From NCBI GenBank assembly GCA_028293645.1, contig JAQGOK010000184.1, forward strand, positions 1-32,285: 32,285 nucleotides of DNA, written 5' to 3'. The DNA is from Chthoniobacter sp. (GTDB lineage Bacteria > Verrucomicrobiota > Verrucomicrobiia > Chthoniobacterales > Chthoniobacteraceae). Positions within the stretch are counted from its first letter, which is position 1, and each line of letters opens with the position of its first letter. Below, in pieces: positions 17,701 through 26,000 of the stretch. Position numbers and translations under genes: made by a program. The notes under the pieces were generated by a model. It was not told the DNA's origin. It made no database searches and worked only from the letters and a program-made list of their open reading frames with translations.

Positions 17701-18678
17701 TCACCCGCGCCCTTCGGCTGCACGGCTGGTCTGCCCAAGCCACTGCGCGCCTGCCCGTGGATCTGCGAGGCTGCGGATCAGATGCAAAAACGCGCGGCTG
17801 TAGCTGAGGAAAGGTCCCGGTTCATTGGGAGCCCTCGGGGTGAGGTCTGCGACCCGGCTGGGCAGCTCCGCATGCGTCAGTCCGGCGCGCTGATGGTGCA
17901 CGCCATGAAATGGTTCGTGGAGCAGCGTGAACGCGACGATCCGGCCGAGCCAACTCCGCGACACGACGCTCCGCGTCGCGCTGTTCACGGTCGAGCCGGT
18001 CATCCCGACATGCTCGATGTATTTGCGCCAGCTCTGCAGATTTGCCGCGAGGTATGCCGGCGCGAAATACATCCAGAGGAAGTAATTCCACACATCCCAA
18101 TACGCGACCGCACCCAGGATGCTCGCCCAGAGCACCACGCTGAGCGCGATCTCTGCCCAGATCCGGCGGCGCACGCGTTTACTCCGCACGGGCGAGTTTT
18201 TGCAAAGGAACGCGCGCATGAAGATGAACGGCGTGAAGACGAGCCCCGCCGTCAGCTCCAGAAAAGCGGCAACGCGCCGAGCCCACCGAGGGCAACGCGT
18301 TTGCACCAGGGGCCACATTTCCTCGTCCCGCTCCGAGGCCAGATGCGCGTGGTGCGTCTGATGCACGACGCGGAAAAGCGTAAAGCTCGTCAGACTGAAA
18401 GCGCCAAGGAAGATCCCCTCGAGATCGTTGAACCAGCGGCTCTTCCGCAACATCCCGTGAGACGCCTCATGGAAGCCAATCAGAAAGCCGTGCATGAGAT
18501 GGCTGATGACCAGCACGAGTGGCACCGCCAGCCAGATCCATCCGTGATTCAGTGCAAAGAGAAGTGCCCCCTGGGTGCAGAAGAAGAGGATCGAGACAAT
18601 TTGAAAAGCCGAGCGGCTGATCCAATGCGGCTCGTGCGGTTCGCTCAGGGATTCTGCGGTGGCGTTCATCGCGTCCAT
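17701..18678 (-). CDS. Membrane fatty acid desaturase
   Basis: A 325-residue integral membrane desaturase, counted from the ATG at 18678. The three diiron-ligand histidine boxes are intact: HEASH (70-74), HQTHH (106-110) and HGVHH (258-262), with an additional His223 in IEHVG. Hydrophobic spans at about 28-62, 90-104, 142-160 and 178-212 fit the family topology. The enzyme would insert a double bond, or possibly hydroxylate, an acyl chain using oxygen and a reductant; regiochemistry cannot be predicted. The open frame extends upstream to 18843, but that part overlaps the condensation gene and is Arg-rich noise. The ATG at 18678 comes only two bases after the condensation gene's TGA (TGACCATG), so translational coupling is likely. 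The neighbourhood suggests it acts on the PKS product or on a precursor acyl chain. Confidence 0.9.
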   Translation of the reverse strand: MDAMNATAESLSEPHEPHWISRSAFQIVSILFFCTQGALLFALNHGWIWLAVPLVLVISHLMHGFLIGFHEASHGMLRKSRWFNDLEGIFLGAFSLTSFTLFRVVHQTHHAHLASERDEEMWPLVQTRCPRWARRVAAFLELTAGLVFTPFIFMRAFLCKNSPVRSKRVRRRIWAEIALSVVLWASILGAVAYWDVWNYFLWMYFAPAYLAANLQSWRKYIEHVGMTGSTVNSATRSVVSRSWLGRIVAFTLLHEPFHGVHHQRAGLTHAELPSRVADLTPRAPNEPGPFLSYSRAFLHLIRSLADPRAGAQWLGQTSRAAEGRG

Positions 18679-18680
18679 GG

Positions 18681-20018
18681 TCAATTCGTCAAAGCGGTGG
18701 TGCGGCTGTCCGATGTGCGACAGGCGCTGGTCAGCACGGTCTGGAAGGTGCGATCGAGTTCGCGCACTGCATCGGGAGCAAACATGGTGGCGCGCGAAAT
18801 CCAGACCACCTCCAGCGCTTCGCCTTCCTCGGTGATCTCGCAAGCGAGATTGAAACGCGGGGTGCCGGTCGAGCGCATCCGGAGCTTCGCGGACAGACCG
18901 GGCAGCGCCACATCGGGGATCGGATGGTTTTGCAAAGCAAAGCGCACTTCAAAAATCGGATTGCGACCGGGAGTGGACGTTTCGCCGAGTGCACGGACGA
19001 GTTCCGCAAAGGGCATCGCATTGGCAAACGCTTCGACGCTGGATTCGTGAACGCCGCGCAGACTCTCCGAAAAGGTGCGGTTCCGATCCACCCGTCCACG
19101 CACCGGTACGATCCCAGCGAAATACCCCATGGTCTCGCGAGTGGCTTGTTTGCTGCGATTCGCGACCGGTGTGCCGACCAGGATGTCTTCTGCCCCGGTC
19201 CAGCGTGAAAGGGCGATTTGGAAAGCAGTGAGCAGCGTGGAATAGAGCGTCGCACCGCTCTTGCGCGCCAGTTCCCGCGCCGCACTTCCGAGTTCCGCCG
19301 GCATGTGCGTCACCCACCGTTGCATTGCGCCCGACTCCACTGGCGCACTCCAGATCCGCATCGTCCCTGCGAGCGCGGACTTCCAAAACTTTGCTCGCGA
19401 TGCCAGCTCGGCCGGTTGCCAGAAAGCGCGCTCCGCCGCTCCCCAAGCCGTGTAGGAAAGCGGCACGTCGGGCAGCGCGGCCGCGCCGTTTATTTTGCCC
19501 TGAAGGTACGCGCCGCAGAGCTCGCGCACAAAGACGCCGAGCGTCCAGCCATCTGCGATGGCGTGATGAATTGCAAAGACGAGCACGAGATCATCCGCCG
19601 CACGCCGCAGCATCTCGACCCGGTACAGCGGGCCTTGCGTAAGGTCGAACGGCACGCTGAAGATCTCCCGCGCCAGCTCCTCGATCGCCTCCGGCTCTCC
19701 CTGAGCGGGCGTGAGGTCGCGGAAACGGAAATTTGCCTCACCGCTGCGCCGCACCAACTGCAGTGGACCATCCTTGCCCGGCAGAAATGACAGTCGCAGC
19801 GCCTCCTGCCGCTCGACGACGCGCTGGATCGCCGCGCGGCAATCGTCCGGCGTGATCAGCCCCTGCACGTGAATGAGGCAGCAGATGTGATTCGAGGAGT
19901 CCCCGACAGGTGCGGGCGCCGCTTCCCACAACTCGCGTTGCGGAAAGGTCAGCGGATGCAGGCGCGCCTCGCCGCTGTCCAGCCACTGTTTGAGTCGAGC
20001 GCGTTTGGCGTCGGACAC
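18681..20018 (-). CDS. Stand-alone NRPS-type condensation domain protein
   Basis: A 445-residue protein consisting of one condensation domain. The catalytic motif HHAIADG (151-157, active His152) fits HHxxxDG. Other core motifs are recognisable: LTFPQRELWE (24-32), PLSYTAWG (186-193), EDILVGTPVANR (277-288), MGYFAGIVPVRG, NAMPFAELV and NPIFEVRFALQN. Such domains form amide or ester bonds between a carrier-bound acyl group and an amine or alcohol. There is no adenylation or carrier domain, so the acceptor is probably a free small molecule or a separate carrier; LovB's CON domain and mycobacterial PapA5 are functional parallels. The start is a GTG with no visible Shine-Dalgarno, and the next in-frame Met is residue 136. 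The frame is continuous with the upstream PKS except for one TAG at 20040-20042. Confidence 0.9.
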   Translation of the reverse strand: MSDAKRARLKQWLDSGEARLHPLTFPQRELWEAAPAPVGDSSNHICCLIHVQGLITPDDCRAAIQRVVERQEALRLSFLPGKDGPLQLVRRSGEANFRFRDLTPAQGEPEAIEELAREIFSVPFDLTQGPLYRVEMLRRAADDLVLVFAIHHAIADGWTLGVFVRELCGAYLQGKINGAAALPDVPLSYTAWGAAERAFWQPAELASRAKFWKSALAGTMRIWSAPVESGAMQRWVTHMPAELGSAARELARKSGATLYSTLLTAFQIALSRWTGAEDILVGTPVANRSKQATRETMGYFAGIVPVRGRVDRNRTFSESLRGVHESSVEAFANAMPFAELVRALGETSTPGRNPIFEVRFALQNHPIPDVALPGLSAKLRMRSTGTPRFNLACEITEEGEALEVVWISRATMFAPDAVRELDRTFQTVLTSACRTSDSRTTALTN

Positions 20019-20039
20019 GAGGAAGATTGATGGCGCGTG

Positions 20040-20042
20040 CTA
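20040..20042 (-). other. Single in-frame amber codon separating PKS and condensation ORFs
   Basis: The PKS ends ...VAGNVTR-TAG. Reading on in the same frame gives seven sense codons (HAPSIFL) and then the GTG of the condensation protein, with no other stop until 18681. The two ORFs therefore form one frame broken by one codon. Confidence 0.9.
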
Positions 20043-23000
20043 TCGTGTCACGTTCCCGGCGACCGGCGCTTCGCCCGATTCGACATCGTCGCCCAGGAGA
20101 CGGTCGATCTCTTCATCCGAAAGCGCATCGAGATCGACCTCGCCGGTTGGTGCGGTTTCGACCACCGGAGCTGCCTGAACGGCGGGTGCGCTGGCTCCGC
20201 CCATGTGCCCGGCGATCAACGTCGCGATCTGGCCGATGGTGCGCGCCCGCATCAAGCTTGCCGGTGGCAGCGCCACCCCGACTGCGGCCTCGAGTGAGTT
20301 TTCGATCTCGACGCCCATCAGCGAGTCGAGTCCGAGATCGGTGAGCGGTTGCTCAATGCGCAGCGTGTCGGGTTTCACGCGCAAAACGGAGCCGACCACT
20401 TCGCGCACCGCTTCCGCGATGACCGCTTCTTTTTCGTCCGGCGTGGCGGACTCGATTCGATTCCGCCAGTCGCTGGTGCCGCCTCCGGTCTCCGCGCTCT
20501 CCACCGTCGCGAAGATCCGCTCGAGCAGCGGGTTCTCCTGCATTCCGCGGAAGAACGTGCGCCACTTCGCCCAATCCACGCGGATCGCCGCGACCTGCGT
20601 ATTGCCGGCGCGCAGCGACGAATCGAGGATCGACATCACCTCGCCCGGTGACAGTTCCGTCGTTCCCTGTCGGGCGAGGAACTCGCCGACGCGTTCGTTG
20701 CGCGCGACGTAACCTTCACCGCCGAGCACGCCCCAATTGATCGTGAGCGCCGGCAGTCCGAGCGCGCGACGATGATGGGCGAGGGAATCGAGGAAGGCGT
20801 TCGCCGCGCCGTAATTGCCCTGCGCCGGATTGCCGAAGATCGAAGAGATCGACGAGAACATCACGAAACAATCCAGCGCGAGCTCGCGTGTGCCTTCATG
20901 CAGCAGCCAGGCGCCGAGCGCCTTGGGCGCCATTACGGTCTGCATCCGCTCGCGGGTCAGCGCGGAAAGCGGCGCGTCGTCGATGACCATTGCAAGGTGG
21001 AACACGCCCCGCAGCGGCTGCGCGCCTTGCCGGGATTCAGCGAGCAATCGCGTGACGTCTTTCGCCGAGCCGACGTCCGCTTTGACCACGCGCACATCGA
21101 CTTCGCGCGCGCGGAGATCATCCACGAACGCCTCCGCTTCCGGTGTGGCTGCGCCGCTGCGGCTGGTGAGCACAAGGTGCTTCGCGCCGCCTTGCACCAG
21201 CCATTGCGCCAGCACTTTGCCGAAGCCGCCGAATGCGCCGGTGATGAGGTAAGATCCGTCCGCCCGGATCTCGAACGGCGTCGAGAGCGGCTCGCCGCGC
21301 CGGAGCACGAACGATTCCGGAAAGGACACCACGACTTTGCCGATGTGCTTGCCGCTCGCCATGAGCCGGAACGCCGCATCGACCCGGCTCGCGGGAAACG
21401 CGCGGAAGGGCAGGGGAGAAAGCGCACGCTGCTCCACGAGTTCGGCGAGCTCGCCGAGCATCTCCCGCGTCAGGTTTTCGTCGCCGTGGAAGACCGCGTC
21501 CATCGCGACCACGTGGAAGGAAGCATTCCGACGCAGCGGCCAGAGCGGGATGCGCGAGTTTTGGTAAATGTCGCGTTTGCCGATTTCGATGAAGCGGCCG
21601 AACTCTGCGAGACACGCCATGCCCATCGGGATCGCTTCATTGGCGAGCGCGTTGAGCACCACGTCCACTCCGCGGCGGTTCGTGAGTTCCATCACAGCCT
21701 CGGCAAAATCGCCGCGGCGGGAATCGATCACGTGTTTCACGCCGAATGTCTCCAGCAACGCGCGTTTGGCGGGGCTGCCGGCGCTGGCGATCACTTCCGC
21801 ACCGAGATGGTGCGCGATCTGGATCGCCGCCATGCCGACCCCGCCCGCCCCTGCATGCACGAGCACGCGCTCGCCTTTGCGGATGCGTGCGACGTTCTTC
21901 AGCGCATGCCACGAGGTCATGAAGACCACCGGAAGCGTCGCCGCTTCCTCGAATGACAAACCCGACGGAATCCGGCGCAGGTCGCCGCCGCGCGCCAGCG
22001 TCTGAGTCGCGAGCCCGAACACCGCCAGACCGAACACCCGATCGCCGGGAGCGACGTGCGTCACGCCCGCGCCCACCGCGGTCACCACGCCGCCGACTTC
22101 GTCCCCGAAGATCCGCGCGTCGGGTGCTTCGCCGGGATAAAGCGCCAGCGCTTTGAGCACGTCGCGGAAGTTCATGCCCGCGGCTTTGACGTCCACGAGC
22201 ACTTCGCCCGGGGCACACGGGGGCAGCGCGAATGGCGCAAAGCGCAAGGTGTCGAGATGCCCCCGCTCGCGCGATTCGAGCCGGAGCGGAACGCTGGAAT
22301 CGAGCTCCTGCTCGATGCGCGGACGCCCACGATCGAGCCGCTGCGCGTAGCGCGCTTCACCGCGAAACGCGACCTCGCGCTCCACGTCGGTGCGGAGCAA
22401 CTCGCTCCAGATCAAGGATGCATCCGCATCGGAAGCCGCCGGTGGCAGATCGATGCCGCGGCAGACAAAGTTTGGGTGCTCGTTGAGAATTACGCGCAGC
22501 AATCCGACTGCCGGCGCTTGCGCCACATTCGTCGCCACCGGATCGCGGCCGGCGGGCTGAGCGCCGCGCGTCACGGAGTCGATGCGCAGCCTGGCCATTG
22601 GACACGCGGTTTCAAGCGCTTGCGCGAGGTGCAGCAGGGCGTCGGTGCCCATCCCGGCGTCTCCATCCGCGAGCTCTGCGTCGAGGTTCCAGAGGTAAAC
22701 GATGCGCTCCGGCGGAGCATCCTCCGCGCAGGTTTGGAAGAGCTGATCCCAATCGCTGCGGGTCTCGGCTCGCAGCGTAAAGGCGTCCTTTTCCAAAGCT
22801 GCAAACGCGTCTCCACGCCGTGCAATCCGGCAGCGCAACCCTGCCGCGCGAAGTTGATCGGCGAGGCGATCGCCGAGCCCGTCGGCATCGACGAACACGA
22901 GCCAGGATTTTTCGAGCGGCAGCTCAGCAGGACCAGCCGCAGACTCGGCCTCCTGCCACGCTTTGCGCGCCAGCAGCCCAATCTGCCCTTCACCTTCCGG

Positions 23001-26000
23001 ACCGTGAAGGCCGGGCAACGATGCCGTCTCCCCAAACCCGGCTTCGCGCAAAACCGTCTCCCACTGGTCGCGACCCAGGAGCGGATGCACCGAGCGGAGG
23101 TCGCGATCCGTGAAGCGCCACCAGCCGCTCGTCAGACCGAAGACGGCTTCCGTCCAGAGCTGCGGCGTCGCGACATCCATGAAGACGAGGCTGCCACCGG
23201 GCGCGAGCAGGTCGTGCAAATGGCGGAGTGAAGCGCGCACGTCAGTCACCGCATGCAGCACGTTGGTGCCGATGATGAAGTCGAACGAACCGGCTTCAAA
23301 GCCCTGCTCCGCGGGCGCTTTTTCGAGATCGAGGATCTTCGTCTCCACCTCGGGAAACGCGGCGAGCTTCTGCATCGCACCGGGGAAGAATGCGGCGGAA
23401 ACATCGCTAAAGGTGTAGCGGTGAAGCCCGCGTTCGAGCCCCGGCAGCACCTGCGCGCTAAGTCCGCCGGTGCCGGCACCGACTTCCAGAATCCGTAACC
23501 CCCGGCCTTCTGGCAGCGCGCGCGCAGCTTCCTGCACGGCGGCGCCGATCGCTGCGAGCCAATGGCTGGTGAGCAAGCCGTCGCCGTAAAATTGATCGAG
23601 TAGCTCCGCGCCAGCGCCCGCGAAGAGCACCTGCACGGCGTCTTTCTCTCCGCGCAGGATGGGACCGAGTTCGGCGCAGTTTCCGGCCACGAGCAATGCT
23701 TCCGGCAAGTGGCCGGCGTGCTCGGCGATGAATTGGCGGAGCGCCTCGGAAGCGGAATCCGCGGCGGCGGCGAAGGCGCCGGTTGCGCGGTAACCATCAG
23801 CCTGCTTCTCGAGCAACTTGCGCTTTGTCAGCTTGCTCGTTAGCTGACCGAAAACCGGCTGCATCGGCGCGGCGATGCCGAGCGACTGCGCGGTGAAGAC
23901 AGCATCGGATGTGACGCCCATCGCGCGGAGACCACGCGCGAGGAGGGCCGCGGTGAGGTCGTCACTCGCGGCGATCGCGGCTTCAAGCTCAGCGCGCCCG
24001 CGGACGGCGAGGACATCGTCGAGCGCGCGTTGCGCCGCGGAGCGCAATTCGCCAAGCGGCAGCGGAGGCTGTGAAGCAGGTTGCGACGTGAGCGGCGTGC
24101 GTTCCCAATCGACGTGATAGAGCACATCCCGCGTGCTGCCACTGCCGCCGCGGCGGACGTTGGCGACGCTGATCGCGCGGAAACCATCGACGAGCACGCA
24201 CGGCTTGCCGGCTTCGTCATACAAACCAATCCGGCCTTCGACGAACTCGTCGTTACACTCGATCACCCCCGCCTGGACGCGCGCCGAAGCGCCTGGCGAG
24301 CGGAGGAAAAGGATGCGCGCGAACCGCACGGGCAGCTTCATCCGCGAGCGGCGATTTTCCACGGTGGCTGCACCGGCGGAGAACGTCTGCAGTGCGCCAT
24401 CGAGCAGCACTGGATGCAGCGGAAACTCTCCCGCACGTGTGGCGATTGTCTCCGAAAGTGCGACTCTTCCCACCGACTTGCCGGCGCCTGCTGCGAGCTC
24501 GCGGATCGGTCGGAATTCCTCGCCGTAGCGCAGCCCGAGATCACTCATGTAGCGGTAGAAACCTTCCACTTCGACCGGCTCAAGCGCAGCGTCGCGCTCG
24601 AACGTCGAGGCGGCAAAAACCGACTCCGTGCGCTCACCGCGCATCGAGCCGACGACGTGCAGCGACCACGCGGCGCCGCCTTCGAATCGGCTCTGGATCG
24701 CAAAGGTGCGCTCGCTCGGATCGTAGGAAATCTCGAGCTGCACGCCGGATGCGGGCTCGGGCAGGATCAGCGGTTTGCGGATCTCGAAATCCTCGACCAC
24801 GAAGGGCCGCCCTTCGAATACCTGGACACCAGCTTCGAGCACGATCTCGACGAACGCCGCCGCGGGAAAGATGACGTGGCTCTCGACTTTGTGATCCTTG
24901 AGAAAAGCCATGTGCCGGCTGTCGAGGCGCACCGCCCAGGTGGGCGTCGCACGCGACATGCGCATGTCGAGAAAGCCGCGGCCGCCCGCGCCGAGCCGGC
25001 CTTCGCGCCAGTCCGGCGCTTCATGCCACCAACGGCTGCGATCCCACGCGTAGGCCGGGAGCGGCAGGAGGCGGCGCGACGGAGTCATCGCTTTGAAGTC
25101 GAGCGCTACTCCCGCGCGGTGCAGATCAAGCGCGGTCTCCATCACCGACTCGTGCTCGCGGTCGCGCCGGGCGGAGGAAATCACCGGCACCTTTTCGGTG
25201 CCGCGTGCGCCAAGACATTCCTGGATGGAGTGCACGAGCGCGGGATGCGCGCTGAGTTCCAGCCAGACATCAACGCCGAATTCGGCCAGCGCGCTGATGG
25301 CCGGCGCGAATTGCACTGCCTGCCGAATACCGCGTCCCCAGTGGGCAGCATCGCAGGTTTCACCGGCGCAGCGGTCGCCGCTCACGGTGCTGAAAAACGG
25401 GATCGTGTCGGCCTGCGGTTCGAGATCAGCGAGCGCCGCGCGCAAAGAATCCGCCGCCGGCTGCATGAGCGGATGATGGAAGGGATGATCGACGCGGACG
25501 AGCCGCGCGAAGACGCCTTGCGGCTCGAGTTCGGCGAGCATCGCTTCCAGGGAAATGCGAGCGCCGGCGAGGGTGAGCGAGCGCGGGCCATTGAAGGCGG
25601 AAATGGTGACGGTGCGATCGTGACGGGCGATCAAAGCGCGCGCTTCTTCTTCGCCAAGGCCGACTGCCAGCATGGTCCCTTCGCCGCGGGCGCAGGCATC
25701 CATGAATTGCGCGCGCAGCACGATGATTCGCGCGCCCTCTTCCAACGAAAACACCCCCGCGACACACGCCGCCGCGATTTCGCCGACGCTGTGTCCGACC
25801 ACTGCCGCCGGTTGCACGCCCCACGACTTCCAGAGCTCCGCGAGCGCGACTTGCATCGCGAAGATCGCCGGCTGCGCGATCTCGGTGCGGTGCATCTGCG
25901 AAGTCGCTTCGGTGCGACCGAGCTCTTCCAAAAGCGAGAAGCGCGCGTGCGGCCGCATCGCTGCGTCGCAGCGCTCAATGATCGCGCGGAAGACCGGCTC

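Noticed and set aside
18679-18843. N-terminal extension of the desaturase to 18843
   Set aside because: It overlaps the condensation gene, is Arg/His-rich and precedes a natural ATG placed two bases after that gene's stop.
17269-19050. A 593-codon plus-strand open frame
   Set aside because: It crosses antisense over the ABC ATPase, lipoprotein, desaturase and condensation genes, and its composition is non-protein-like.
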